Assembly: GCA_964602515.1 (NCBI GenBank)
Contig: CAZRRJ010000013.1
Span: 55,564-119,563 of the forward strand
DNA from: Carboxylicivirga sp964602515
Lineage (GTDB): Bacteria > Bacteroidota > Bacteroidia > Bacteroidales > Marinilabiliaceae
Direction: 5' to 3'
DNA: 64,000 nucleotides
Within the stretch, counting starts at the first letter, position 1. Each line of letters opens with the position of its first letter. Under the pieces are notes generated by a model that was given only the letters and a program-made list of their open reading frames with translations, was not told the DNA's origin and searched no databases. Position numbers and translations under genes: made by a program. Of this stretch, positions 8,404 through 18,624 are shown piece after piece.

Positions 8404-9729
8404 ATGCAACAATTACAGAAATCAAGTCAGGTGGCTCTTCGCAAGCTAAATATACATGCGCTTAATCCAATGCAGGAGTCAACTATTGCAAGTATTAACA
8501 GCAGGAATGATGTTGTTTTATTATCACCAACAGGCTCAGGTAAAACACTGGCTTTTTTACTGCCTTTAATTGAACAGCTCGATAAAAATAATGAACAGGT
8601 ACAGGTGCTCATTCTGGCTCCGGCACGTGAGTTGGCACTTCAAATTGAACAGGTATTTAAAAGTCTGAAAACAGGTTTTAAAGTAAATTGTTGCTACGGC
8701 GGACACCCAGTACGAACAGAAATAAATAACCTGAAGCATCCACCGGCAGTTTTGGTTGGTACACCTGGGCGTATTGCCGACCACTTAAGGCGAGAGTCAT
8801 TTGATCCGTCAAATATTCGTTTTTTAGTTCTTGATGAATTTGATAAAGCACTTGATCTGGGGTTTCAAATTGAGATGAAGGAAATTATTAAGCAGTTGAA
8901 AGGCATAGAGCAACGCATATTAACCTCGGCAACAGCTATGGATAAGCTTCCGTCTTTTACGGGTATTAGGACGCCTGAAGAGCTTAATTTTATTGAAGAA
9001 GAGGAGTTGCCACGCGGATTAACCCTAAAAGGAGTAAGAGCTGAGGGGCGTGATAAATTGGAAATCTTTGTGCGTTTAATAAGTCATTTAGGTAATGCAC
9101 CTATGTTGGCTTTTGTTAATCATCGTGAAGCTGCCGACCGGATTAGCAATCATTTGAAGGGGCAGGGAGTGGCACATGATGTGTTTCATGGTGGTATGAA
9201 GCAGGAAGAAAGAGAGCGTGCTTTACTAAAGTTTAGAAATGGTAGTCATCATCTCTTGATTACAACCGATTTAGCTTCGCGAGGGCTTGATATACCTGAG
9301 ATTGAATATGTGCTGCATTATCACTTACCCTCAAAAGAAGATGCATATATTCATCGTAACGGGCGTACTGCGCGTATGCATGCCGACGGTACAGTGTACC
9401 TGGTAATGGCAGAGGATGAGAAAGTGCCTGGTTACATTACTGATGAGGTTGAATTTGAAACCATAGGAGAGGATCTGCCTTTGCCATCTGCACCTGAGTG
9501 GCAAACGCTTTATGTGAGTAGTGGAAAGAAAGACAAAATTAATAAAATAGATATTGTAGGCCTGTTTTTAAAAAAGGGTAACCTTCAAAAAGATGATTTA
9601 GGCTTAATTAATGTACTTGACCGTGTGTCTTTTGTAGCTGTACGGCGCAGCAAAGTACCCCAGGTAATTAAGCTTCTGAAAAATGAAAAAATAAAGGGTA
9701 AGAAATTAAAAATGGATGTGTCGAAATAG
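8404..9729 (+). CDS. DbpA-like DEAD-box RNA helicase with a DEFD motif
   Basis: This 441-residue ATP-dependent RNA helicase shows motif I PTGSGKT (42-48), Ia PARELA, GG, TPGR, SAT (175-177), TDLASRGLDIP and HRNGRTAR. Motif II reads DEFD (144-147) instead of DEAD. The last about 75 residues, from WQTLYVSSGKKDK, resemble the DbpA RNA-binding domain that recognises a 23S rRNA hairpin. A role in large-subunit ribosome assembly is therefore likely. It is monocistronic. I leave out a gene name because DbpA-type helicases have several paralogues. Confidence 0.9.
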   Translation: MQQLQKSSQVALRKLNIHALNPMQESTIASINSRNDVVLLSPTGSGKTLAFLLPLIEQLDKNNEQVQVLILAPARELALQIEQVFKSLKTGFKVNCCYGGHPVRTEINNLKHPPAVLVGTPGRIADHLRRESFDPSNIRFLVLDEFDKALDLGFQIEMKEIIKQLKGIEQRILTSATAMDKLPSFTGIRTPEELNFIEEEELPRGLTLKGVRAEGRDKLEIFVRLISHLGNAPMLAFVNHREAADRISNHLKGQGVAHDVFHGGMKQEERERALLKFRNGSHHLLITTDLASRGLDIPEIEYVLHYHLPSKEDAYIHRNGRTARMHADGTVYLVMAEDEKVPGYITDEVEFETIGEDLPLPSAPEWQTLYVSSGKKDKINKIDIVGLFLKKGNLQKDDLGLINVLDRVSFVAVRRSKVPQVIKLLKNEKIKGKKLKMDVSK

Positions 9730-9856
9730 TATTACGGCACAGTTGTATTGGGGGTAGATGTTTTTGATTGTATAAGACAGGAGAGGGTACTTGTGATACA
9801 GCTGCTTGAAATATACCTTGTGTACTATACAAAGCACATTATAAAATTATATGGGC

Positions 9857-10501
9857 TTACTTTATTTCGTCTCCTTCGTAAATAAATGTGCCATTTCTAT
9901 TTAGCTGAGATTTATTATACATGGCTAAGGCTACACTATCAGCTTTAATTGCCCGGTACTTTTTAAGTTTTCCGCCCAGCAGGGGGTTAAAAAGCAGCAT
10001 TAGTTTCTCTGATATCTTTTCACCCAAACGAAATTCTTTTCTATGTCCTAAAAGTAATGAAGGCCTGAAAATATGAATACCTGGTAAAGCTAGCTCTGAA
10101 ATGGCATTTTCCATATTACCTTTTGTTTTTAAGTAGAAGTTTGTTGTTTGCACAGATGCTCCAACTGAACTAATAACCGAGAACTGTTGGCATTTATTAT
10201 GCTTAGCCCATTGAGCAAGCTGAACAACATAGGTGTAGTCTACTTTTGTAAATGCCTCTTGGCTACCGGCAGTTTTAATGGTTGTTCCTAAACAACAAAA
10301 TACATCCTCAACCTTATCCTCCACTTTAAAATTGGCTATTCTGTTAAAATCAATATTTAGCACCAAAAGTTTTTTGTGCTCAATATGTAATGGGCGCCTG
10401 GTTAATGCAATCACTTTAGAATAGTGCTTACCGGATAGTAGTATCTTGAGAAGAGATTGACCTATAAGGCCGGTTGCCCCGGCTATTAATGCTGTTTTCA
10501 T
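9857..10501 (-). CDS. NAD(P)-binding atypical SDR / TIP30-like oxidoreductase
   Basis: The protein is 214 residues from the ATG at 10501. The frame extends to a TTG at 10525, but the ATG places the Rossmann segment MKTALIAGATGLIGQSLL at the very N-terminus, as usual. A following VFCCLGTTIKTAGS, the SSVGAS segment and FRPSLLLG match the small NmrA/HTATIP2-like group of the atypical SDRs, which bind NAD(P)H. The reaction is unknown. It lies 63 bases downstream of the S9 peptidase on the same strand and may be co-transcribed. Confidence 0.8.
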   Translation of the reverse strand: MKTALIAGATGLIGQSLLKILLSGKHYSKVIALTRRPLHIEHKKLLVLNIDFNRIANFKVEDKVEDVFCCLGTTIKTAGSQEAFTKVDYTYVVQLAQWAKHNKCQQFSVISSVGASVQTTNFYLKTKGNMENAISELALPGIHIFRPSLLLGHRKEFRLGEKISEKLMLLFNPLLGGKLKKYRAIKADSVALAMYNKSQLNRNGTFIYEGDEIK

Positions 10502-10564
10502 TGTTGTATTTTTAAGTTCGGGCAATGAATATTGTACAATCCATTGCCCGGGTATAAAAGCTGA

Positions 10565-12634
10565 TTACCAATCCAAACCATATTTGTCACTAATATCCAA
10601 TGGCGGCATTGGGCCATCTAATGGTTGCAAATCTTTAACATACCAGTCCATCCAAGCTAGCTGGCGGTAAAGTACATCAATACGTCCCACTTGTTTTCTG
10701 TTGCCATGCCCTTCTCCCGGGTATTGAACCAAACGAACAGCAGGATGATTATTCATTTTCATGCGACGGTAAAGTTCTAGGCTTTGGGCAGGATGAATGC
10801 GGGGGTCAGCAGCCCCACCATAAATTAATGTTGCTGTCTTACTTTTATGTGCGTGGTAAACAGGGCTCTGCTTTAGGTTCATTTCCCATTGTTTTTCCAA
10901 TGGTTGGCCACTATGTACCAGTAGCTCCTCGTAAGCAATGTCTGTTGTGCCTTTTTTGCTTATAACATTTGTAATTCCCACAAATACACCAACTGCCTTA
11001 ACATATTTAGTATAGTAGGTAGCAAACCAAGCTGATGCATAACCTCCATATGAACCACCTGCCATACCAACACGTTCACGGTCAGCACCTTTTTCTTTAA
11101 TGAGGTATTCTATTCCATCGGCTAAATCATCAAACTCCTTACCTGCCGGATCCTGGAAACCTTCCATACCAAATTCAACACCATAACCTGTACTTGCCCT
11201 GTAATTAAAGTAAGCAACCAGGTAACCGTTACCTGCCATTACCTGGCCCGGTGTTGAATAGCCTGTTAACCAACCATTGGAATGGTGCGATTCCGGGCCA
11301 CCATGCACAAAAACAATGAGGGGATATTTTTCACTTTCTTTATAACCAACAGGCTTTATTAAAATACCTTCAATATTTAAACCATCACGTGCCGAAAAGT
11401 TAATTACTTCTTGTTTGCCAAAGGTGTTGGTGGCTAACTCAGGATTAATATTTGTTAACAGGCTTAATTCACCTTTGCCACTCCATGTATAAATATTTGA
11501 TATGTCGCTTGGTGTACTGCCACTAAAAGCCAATGATTTAAAATCGGAAGTATAAACAGGCGAACTAAATATTATACCAGATGTTTTTGAGTCCAGAATA
11601 AGCTGGCGTTTCTTATTTTTAAGTGCAATGGTATAAAGTTTTGGGTAAACACCTTCGTGTGCCAGGTATACAATTTCTTTGTTCGATTTCCAATCTGCCC
11701 AGGTCACATGTCCTTTGTATTTGTCAGGTGTAATATTTGTTATGGATCCGTCGGATATGTTTACATTGTAAACCTGGCTTACCGCATGGTCATTAATATT
11801 AAAGGCACCGGTGTAAACCAGTTGCAAACCATCAGGGCTAAAGGCATAATTACCCAGCTTACCAACATTTTTAAGTACCTGTTTTACCTTCACCTGTTCA
11901 ATGTCATAAATATGTATTTTCCGAAACATATATTTCTGATCGATAAGTTTTAGGGCAGTAGAACTGTATGCTAATTGTTCACCTTTTTTATCAAAAGTAA
12001 AATCCCATATATTAACATCTTTTGTTAGCTGAATTTGTTTGGTTTGATTAAAATTTTCATCAAACTCCACAAGGAACAGGTTATCATTTTTAATATTTTC
12101 CTCGTAGAAAATAAAATCGTATCCTCGCTTTTTAAGTTCTTTTTCTTTACCTGGGCTTATTGTGGTTGATAGGTATCCAAAGCCTTTACCATTAGGATTC
12201 CATTCAAAAGAATTAACGCCATTTATAGCATTTGTTACCTGTATAGGTTTACCTCCTTCAGTTGGCCTTACAAATACCTGGTAAGCATTATCAACTCTCA
12301 TCTTAAAAGCAAGGGTTTTACCATCAGGACTCCACAGTGGTGAGATGCCTTTAATATTTTCTTTAAAAAGAGGTTCTGATGTTTTGGAGTTTAAATTGGC
12401 AAGCATGTAGCTTGTGTGTGAGTCCCCGGGAGCTTCATTAGGTGTGCGTGGTGTGTAAATTGTATAGATCAGTTGCTTGCCATCCGGATGTATTTGAACT
12501 ATTTGGCTTGATTTGAGTTGCAATAATTCTGCTGGTGTAAGAACATTTGATTCAGCTTGAGAGTAAGACAAGAGTGAACAGGTAAGCAATAAGAAACAGA
12601 TCATTGCTCTTTTGTAATTCATTACATTTTTCAT
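10565..12634 (-). CDS. S9-family prolyl oligopeptidase-like serine peptidase
   Basis: This 689-residue protein begins with a Sec signal (about 1-25, SYSQA), so it is periplasmic or exported. A beta-propeller with TolB/DPP-type SPDG repeats occupies about 40-400, followed by an alpha/beta hydrolase domain. The triad is visible: Ser528 in GGSYGGY, Asp610 in GGAADPRIHP and His643 in GEGHGN, with HGGPESHH as the oxyanion region. S9 enzymes release dipeptides or acyl-amino acids from short peptides. It lies downstream of the M60 locus on the same strand, but a terminator separates them, so shared peptide use is only an inference. Confidence 0.93.
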   Translation of the reverse strand: MKNVMNYKRAMICFLLLTCSLLSYSQAESNVLTPAELLQLKSSQIVQIHPDGKQLIYTIYTPRTPNEAPGDSHTSYMLANLNSKTSEPLFKENIKGISPLWSPDGKTLAFKMRVDNAYQVFVRPTEGGKPIQVTNAINGVNSFEWNPNGKGFGYLSTTISPGKEKELKKRGYDFIFYEENIKNDNLFLVEFDENFNQTKQIQLTKDVNIWDFTFDKKGEQLAYSSTALKLIDQKYMFRKIHIYDIEQVKVKQVLKNVGKLGNYAFSPDGLQLVYTGAFNINDHAVSQVYNVNISDGSITNITPDKYKGHVTWADWKSNKEIVYLAHEGVYPKLYTIALKNKKRQLILDSKTSGIIFSSPVYTSDFKSLAFSGSTPSDISNIYTWSGKGELSLLTNINPELATNTFGKQEVINFSARDGLNIEGILIKPVGYKESEKYPLIVFVHGGPESHHSNGWLTGYSTPGQVMAGNGYLVAYFNYRASTGYGVEFGMEGFQDPAGKEFDDLADGIEYLIKEKGADRERVGMAGGSYGGYASAWFATYYTKYVKAVGVFVGITNVISKKGTTDIAYEELLVHSGQPLEKQWEMNLKQSPVYHAHKSKTATLIYGGAADPRIHPAQSLELYRRMKMNNHPAVRLVQYPGEGHGNRKQVGRIDVLYRQLAWMDWYVKDLQPLDGPMPPLDISDKYGLDW

Positions 12635-12767
12635 CAGGTAAATTTTATTTTTTAATAGCTGTTATGTAAGCTTTCAATATATTCCCGGATTTAACCGGGG
12701 TATGATTTTTTTATTATTAAATACTGAGCTGGATGGAGTAAAATTAATGAACTTTTGGGAAGGATAC

Positions 12768-12808
12768 GAATAAAAAGAAAGGTTGTCCTTTGAGAAGGAC
12801 AACCTTTT
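12768..12808 (-). terminator. Terminator after the M60 protease
   Basis: GGTTGTCCTT (12781-12790) and AAGGACAACC (12795-12804) form a perfect 10-bp stem with a TGAG loop. The A-rich left flank gives a T-run on the minus strand, so it ends the sigma-SusCD-M60 direction of transcription. Confidence 0.85.
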
Positions 12809-12855
12809 GCAACAAACTGGTTAATTCTGTTGTAGGTATATACTACGTTTTATTT

Positions 12856-15738
12856 TTACCTGCTACCCGTTACAAGAGTACGGCTACCATCATAACTGAC
12901 TGCCTCAATCCTGGTAGATCCACCCGGGTATGGCACATTAGTAGTACTGTTAGTGGAGCTGCCGGTTCCAACCATAGTGATGAAAGATAGCTCATTACCT
13001 GAGTAGGTTTCAAAAACAACTACATTTTGCCACACGTTATGAGATATAACTTTTGAAGTAGAACCGTTTATTCCATTGTTATACTGTCCTGCCACTTTTC
13101 TTTTGTGTTTGAATGCATCAATACAATTACCATTAATGTAATGGATAACATTACTTTGTGGTTTTGGATATCTGCTGACATAGTTAATGGTTTCATCTAT
13201 CATTGATTGAGTAATTGTTTTTTGAGCAGGAGCATAGTCATCAAAGTACTTATCAACTTCCTTAAGCATTCCTATCTTTAAAAAGAAATCACTTAAATCC
13301 TGTTGAACAGCATCACATACATTCTTAACAAAATTCATTTGTAACTTACCATCAGAAAAGCTGCTTTCATCAGTGTTACGAACTTTCTCAAATATATCAG
13401 CCCAAAAATACGGTTGATGCCATGTATTTCCTTCGCCAGCCACATGGTAATATAGTTGTAATTGCCATAAAGGAACTAGTTTTACAAAATGATCACCACC
13501 CCATCTGCCATTTGCTTTTATACCATATGTAACATCAGGTCCGGCTTGTAAACCCCATTCCTGTCCATTTATAATGCCGTTGGTAAAGAAAGCGTTAAAC
13601 CGTCCGCCTATAGTTCCACTAATATTTTCATGTTCCAATCGTAAGCTACCAGGAGTGTAACAATACTGGTTCCATGCCGAAAAGATATTATTGGTACACT
13701 CAGATGTTCCAACCCACTTTAAGCCCGGCCTGGTTTGGTTAACATGACCAAATTCATGAGCAACACCCCATATATTCTGGCGTAAAGCAGATGGGTTGGC
13801 AACGGTATTCATGGTGTTGTCATGAAATGCAGCTCCATACCCATCTGCATGCATATATCCTTGCCATATAACACGACCGAATATATGATTTTTAGGTTCC
13901 TTGTTATATTTATTTAGCCCCATAATCATATGTTGCGAAGTCATAATATCATCATAAAGCGTAATAAGTTCTTTAAGCTGGCCGTAGCAATTGTTCTTAA
14001 GTGATGCAACACTGTAAGCCAGTTGAACTTTCTCTCCTACTATATCAAGAATTGGGCTAATAGCATTATCAAGTAGTGCAATTCCATCAGCCTCGTTGTG
14101 ACGGCCAGAATCAAAATAGCCGTTTACCTTACCTGATGCAATGTGAATTTTAATACCTGGAGCAGTTTGATATTCCGGTGTGAAATAGTTAATATAACCA
14201 TTTCCATTTCCCTTTATGGTAAGTATATTTAATCCGTTACTCAGTGGATAGCTATTATCGTCTCCTCCAGGTCCAAAATCAGTTATTCGTAAACTTAAAT
14301 TTTCAGCTTCAGATGATCCAACAAAAATGACAACTTCTTCTCCTTTTTCAAAGTAAATACCTGTCGGGTTTTCAAACTGGTTATACCCACTTATCTTTAA
14401 CTCAGCAGATAAATCACCTACAGGGCGGTATGGTTCATATTGTTGAACCCTGAACTCCATATTGTATTTTCCGGCTAATAAATAGGCAGCAATATTCTGG
14501 ATGAAAGGGTTTTTAATATCATTAAGGTTACTTGTTGTAAATCCTGCCCTTAGTTCAGAGCAAGTGATGTCAGTAAAATGATGTAAATCATCAGAGATAG
14601 CATTCAGGCTTCTGTTTTCGTAACATTCAAATTCAGCAAGAGAAACATAGTATTTACCAGCATCACCGGAATAAGCGTCGCTTACATCTACTTTAACTTT
14701 TCGGGGATTAATAACGGGTGTTGGAAAATTAATTTTGATAGGGGTGTTAGACCGTGGAACATCCGTTTCACCTACTAAAGTGTAGGTTGGATTATCTGCT
14801 GTTGTTACCCATACCGAAGCTTTTTTAATAATGCCATTGGGGCCGCTTGAACGTGGATGCAAGACAACATAGTTAGCTATAGCTGCTTCTGCCGGATCCA
14901 GATTGTATTCAAATGATAAAACAGGTTTATCGGGCATTCCACCCCATGGTGAATGGTAGAGTGTTGATAGGTCGTTATCGTAACTTTTATCAATATTTTG
15001 ACCTGGTTGGTATTTATCAGATGGGCTCAGAACAGCAGATAACACAGGTATTTTTTTATCCTTCTCAAAAGATTCTGTTCCTATTGGGGTGTATGTATCC
15101 GAAATAGTTAATGCCTGAAATACAGTTACACTATCTTTTACTGTACCATTTGTTTCTTTAAAATAGATCTTTCCAACACGGGGGATGCCGGATTGTTCCA
15201 GTTGATCAACATTAAACTCGAAAACATAATCAACAAGATCTACTTGTGCATTTTTCAGTACGGGAGATTTTTTTATCCAACTCTCAGTAATATCGTAATC
15301 GAACTGGATATTACTTTGAATATTTACAGTAATACTTTGAGCTTTATAATCAACCCGGAGATCTTTATTCTGAATAGCAATAACAGGGTCTGAACCAAAC
15401 TGCACAATGTTTATAGTTTCGCTTAAAGTGTTGGTCTTAATAGTGATAATAGCTGATCTTTGTGCTGTAGCTGGGTTTTTATCAACACTAATTTTTAACT
15501 CATTATCACCTTGGTTTACCGGATGACACCATCCTTCTGTTGAAGAAATACTCCAATTATCTTTTGTAGAATAAATTGGAATTAGTTTTTGAGAAGATTC
15601 AAGCGGAAAACTGATTGATTTATATTGCTCATTTATCGTTAGTTTTTCAGGACTTTCGATAGCTTCCTGTTGACAGGCATTAAGAATAACAGCTAACAGG
15701 AAAATAAAAATGGTAATACTTAACTTTGATAGATTCAT
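12856..15738 (-). CDS. M60-family (mucinase-like) zinc metalloprotease lipoprotein
   Basis: This 960-residue protein has a lipobox Cys22 (VILNAC). Two BACON-like Ig domains lie at about 30-115 and 120-212 (NWSISSTEGW, WIKKSP), followed by an F5/8-type C, CBM32-like domain (about 225-375; VLSPSDKYQPGQNIDKSYD). The M60 peptidase domain follows. It carries the HExxH motif HEFGH at 661-665, with Glu680 in WVGTSE as the likely third zinc ligand. The order BACON-CBM32-M60 is that of Bacteroides O-glycoprotein peptidases of the BT4244 type, which cut next to O-glycosylated Ser/Thr. It is the last gene of the sigma/FecR/SusCD locus and is probably its defining enzyme. Family assignment is firm; mucin as substrate is inferred. 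Confidence 0.92.
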   Translation of the reverse strand: MNLSKLSITIFIFLLAVILNACQQEAIESPEKLTINEQYKSISFPLESSQKLIPIYSTKDNWSISSTEGWCHPVNQGDNELKISVDKNPATAQRSAIITIKTNTLSETINIVQFGSDPVIAIQNKDLRVDYKAQSITVNIQSNIQFDYDITESWIKKSPVLKNAQVDLVDYVFEFNVDQLEQSGIPRVGKIYFKETNGTVKDSVTVFQALTISDTYTPIGTESFEKDKKIPVLSAVLSPSDKYQPGQNIDKSYDNDLSTLYHSPWGGMPDKPVLSFEYNLDPAEAAIANYVVLHPRSSGPNGIIKKASVWVTTADNPTYTLVGETDVPRSNTPIKINFPTPVINPRKVKVDVSDAYSGDAGKYYVSLAEFECYENRSLNAISDDLHHFTDITCSELRAGFTTSNLNDIKNPFIQNIAAYLLAGKYNMEFRVQQYEPYRPVGDLSAELKISGYNQFENPTGIYFEKGEEVVIFVGSSEAENLSLRITDFGPGGDDNSYPLSNGLNILTIKGNGNGYINYFTPEYQTAPGIKIHIASGKVNGYFDSGRHNEADGIALLDNAISPILDIVGEKVQLAYSVASLKNNCYGQLKELITLYDDIMTSQHMIMGLNKYNKEPKNHIFGRVIWQGYMHADGYGAAFHDNTMNTVANPSALRQNIWGVAHEFGHVNQTRPGLKWVGTSECTNNIFSAWNQYCYTPGSLRLEHENISGTIGGRFNAFFTNGIINGQEWGLQAGPDVTYGIKANGRWGGDHFVKLVPLWQLQLYYHVAGEGNTWHQPYFWADIFEKVRNTDESSFSDGKLQMNFVKNVCDAVQQDLSDFFLKIGMLKEVDKYFDDYAPAQKTITQSMIDETINYVSRYPKPQSNVIHYINGNCIDAFKHKRKVAGQYNNGINGSTSKVISHNVWQNVVVFETYSGNELSFITMVGTGSSTNSTTNVPYPGGSTRIEAVSYDGSRTLVTGSR

Positions 15739-15806
15739 TGTTACTGGTTTTTAGGTGTTAATAATAGACTGTTGTAAAAAGGGTAAGGCCGTAATAAAAA
15801 GTTTAC

Positions 15807-16676
15807 TTAATAATTTGTATCAGGATCCTCCGGGTCAATGATGTGTTTTTCAATTGTGAAAAATTCGAATTCACTCATGGTCCAGAAAACGTGTTCTTTG
15901 TTTGTTTTATTCACACTAAATCGGAAATACCGAAATACCTGATCACTACTGTAAGTGGGCGAGTTAAAAGAATCTGTTTTTGTGGTTGGAAGCTGGTCTT
16001 CTTCAACAGTTAGGTTGCGTATTAAGAACCACTCATTTCCATCCATACTACCAAACAAATCAACATCTGTTGGTTTAGTTTCTGTATGTGTAGTTCGGGG
16101 CGAATAGTTAAAACGGAAATGTTGGACATCTTTTTTCAGATCTATTTCCAGGTAATGAGGTCCCGGAGGTGGCGATTGCCATTGAGTATGAAAAAAAGTG
16201 GAGTTATCGCCATCAAGCAGTTTTTCGGGGCCATCACTCTCTCGTAAAGCATTAGTTGATAGTTGCTCTTTTGTTAATTCTAATTTTTCTTCTCTTAATA
16301 TGGTTTCTACAATTGGGGCTGCATCAGAAATACTTTTTATATTTATATTTTTGCCTTTTAACCGGTTTGTGCTATACGGTAGTAAGTCAAATGAGTATTC
16401 GCCAAATTTCTTACGGGTATTTAGTATTTCAATTGAATCAGTGCTTGAGAGTTTAATAATATCTTTTTTCAAACGGTGATCGTAATAGCTCACTTCAACA
16501 TAATGTACAGAACTGTCGTTAGGCATTTTCCAGCTTAGTAAAATACTTCCGGGTCTGGCTTCTGCTTGTGGACTACTGATGTCTGATGGTCCATCTAAAA
16601 CTATAGTTTCTTTCTTACAACTGAATAGTATAGTTAATAAGCATATGGTAATTATTATAGAGCTTTTGTATTTCAT
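15807..16676 (-). CDS. Surface lipoprotein with fibronectin-like and F5/8-type C domains (SusE/F position)
   Basis: This 289-residue protein has a lipobox at Cys20 (TILFSC) followed by KKE, an acidic/basic tract like those seen after surface-exported lipoprotein signals. Residues 30-115 resemble the DUF4998 fibronectin-like fold (ARPGSILLSWKMPNDSS). Residues about 140-275 form an F5/8-type C domain (LLDGDNSTFFHTQW, YLEIDLKKDVQHFRF, FRYFRFSV). It lies 49 bases after susD and 68 before the M60 gene, the usual place of a surface glycan-binding protein. Its role is probably substrate capture; no catalytic residues are seen. Confidence 0.82.
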   Translation of the reverse strand: MKYKSSIIITICLLTILFSCKKETIVLDGPSDISSPQAEARPGSILLSWKMPNDSSVHYVEVSYYDHRLKKDIIKLSSTDSIEILNTRKKFGEYSFDLLPYSTNRLKGKNINIKSISDAAPIVETILREEKLELTKEQLSTNALRESDGPEKLLDGDNSTFFHTQWQSPPPGPHYLEIDLKKDVQHFRFNYSPRTTHTETKPTDVDLFGSMDGNEWFLIRNLTVEEDQLPTTKTDSFNSPTYSSDQVFRYFRFSVNKTNKEHVFWTMSEFEFFTIEKHIIDPEDPDTNY

Positions 16677-16725
16677 GAGTTTTAATTTTTAAATTAACCA
16701 ATAGGAGAGAAACAATAATTATTAT

Positions 16726-18603
16726 TTAATAATCAGTGTTCTGAACCAGGTTAGTGTTTCTGTTGATGTCAGTAATAGGAATAGGCATCAGGTAATGAGC
16801 CGGATTGTTGAAGTTTCTGACAAACGGTACTTCTTGTACCTCTGAAAAAGAGTAAATATTATCAGCTTCAATATTTAATCCTTTTGCTTTAACATTAAAA
16901 AAGTCGCCTGCTTTTAACCAGCGCCTCATGTCCCAGAAGTTATGATTTTCCAGGTAAAGTTCAATTTGCCGCTCTTGTCGGACAATCTCTCTTAGTTTAT
17001 CCTGGTTTAAAGTTGCAACACCATTCCAGGCTGTTTCAACATCAGGAATACCGGCCCTGTCACGTACCAGATTTAAATATGTTATAGCAGAAGGTAAGTC
17101 ACTATCTTCAACGCATGCTTCAGCATATCCCAGGTACAACTCCGCTAAGCGGACTATTGGCCATGGATAATCATTTGGTTTACTTAAACTTTTGGAAACC
17201 TTATAGGATGGATCAATACCTTTTTTATTAAGGAAGCCTGTGGGTGAATAGTTGTTTGTTCGTCCCTGGCGTCCGCAATTACCTGATTTTAACATGCTGG
17301 TAATAAGTCTGGAACTTTCTTTACCATTGACATTGCTTTTTGAGAAATGAGGGTCACTGTCATATGCACCATTGGAATTTGCCGACATAATTTCAAAGTA
17401 CCCTCCATGAAAGGCTATCCAGGCATAATACCGGGGTTCTCTTTTTAAATTAAGCAATAATGTTTGAGAGCCAATAGGAACAGCCAACGTATCTGAAGAG
17501 GTTCCTGTAACAACGTCAAAGCGTTTGGTATAGTTATAATCAGGATCTTCACTTATAGGCAGACCATTTTCGGTATAGAACCGTTCAATCATTGTTAAAG
17601 TTGGTGCAATACCATTCCAGCCGGCAGAGGGTGCAAAAGGAACGGATTTATTTTGTATACCATAGTAGCCTTCTTCATTGCAGTCAGCCCAAATTATCTC
17701 GTTATTAGCCGGGTGTATGATGTTATACCTTAGCCGGTGTATAAATGGGTCGGCAGGCTGGTAATTGTCACCATAGTCTTCTGTTTGGTAGAGTTCAAAA
17801 CCTGCACTATGGGCTAAATCAATAGCTTCTTTATATGCCTCTTTGGCTTTTGCCCATTTTGTTGGGTCGTAAGTGGAGTTAAAGAGTGGTGAGCCATCTT
17901 TATTTTTCAAATTATTGTATATGGGATTGCCATTGAATTGTGGTGATGCAGCATAAAGAAGCAAACGTGCTTTTAGGGCTTTAGCAGCAACACTTGTAGC
18001 AAGGCCATATTCAGTACCACTGCGTTTGGCAGGTAGCTCTTCGGCCGCTTCATCAAACTTATCAATAATAAATTGTACACAATCATCATAATTGCTACGG
18101 CTTAAATAATTCTCAGGTGCTGTTTCAATTAAAGGCTCTTCTTTAATAAGAATTATCGGTCCATATGATCGGATCAATAGAAAGTGATAATAAGCTATTA
18201 AGAAGTTGGTTTGTGCAATATAATCATCAATCTTCTTAGGTTCCAGTTCTGGAACTGTTTCAATATTATTGAGCATAATATAGCATTGACGAAGCCCCTG
18301 GAATAAGGTATTCCAATACGAAATAATTGGTGTACTGGGTGTATAATTGCCTTTCGGAAAGTTGGCAAAAGTTTCGTGTTCAAAAGCAGTAACAACTTCA
18401 TCACCTGTCATTAAGTCAAGTGAAGCATTCCCGCTGCGTGGGTTTGGCAGGTAAGAATAGCACGAATACATGTATCGGTCTGCCGCTATTTTGTCCATAA
18501 AGGCATCTTCTTCAGTGGGTTTTTCATCTGGAACAATATCCAGAAAGTTACATGACACCAATGCCAGGGATGTGACTAGTACTAGGATAATATTTTTTTT
18601 CAT
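16726..18603 (-). CDS. SusD/RagB-family outer-membrane lipoprotein
   Basis: This 625-residue protein has a lipobox at Cys18 (SLALVSC). The N-terminal FLDIVPDEKPTEEDAF, the TPR-like helices (LIAYYHFLLIRSYGPI) and a C-terminal region with WPIVRLAELYLGYAEA and RQERQIELYLENHNFWDMRRW are SusD hallmarks. It should form the lid of the SusC channel encoded 21 bases upstream in the same operon and deliver glycan, glycopeptide or peptide ligands. At 625 residues it is slightly longer than average. Confidence 0.95.
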   Translation of the reverse strand: MKKNIILVLVTSLALVSCNFLDIVPDEKPTEEDAFMDKIAADRYMYSCYSYLPNPRSGNASLDLMTGDEVVTAFEHETFANFPKGNYTPSTPIISYWNTLFQGLRQCYIMLNNIETVPELEPKKIDDYIAQTNFLIAYYHFLLIRSYGPIILIKEEPLIETAPENYLSRSNYDDCVQFIIDKFDEAAEELPAKRSGTEYGLATSVAAKALKARLLLYAASPQFNGNPIYNNLKNKDGSPLFNSTYDPTKWAKAKEAYKEAIDLAHSAGFELYQTEDYGDNYQPADPFIHRLRYNIIHPANNEIIWADCNEEGYYGIQNKSVPFAPSAGWNGIAPTLTMIERFYTENGLPISEDPDYNYTKRFDVVTGTSSDTLAVPIGSQTLLLNLKREPRYYAWIAFHGGYFEIMSANSNGAYDSDPHFSKSNVNGKESSRLITSMLKSGNCGRQGRTNNYSPTGFLNKKGIDPSYKVSKSLSKPNDYPWPIVRLAELYLGYAEACVEDSDLPSAITYLNLVRDRAGIPDVETAWNGVATLNQDKLREIVRQERQIELYLENHNFWDMRRWLKAGDFFNVKAKGLNIEADNIYSFSEVQEVPFVRNFNNPAHYLMPIPITDINRNTNLVQNTDY

Positions 18604-18624
18604 GATAATATCGTTTTAATTTAC

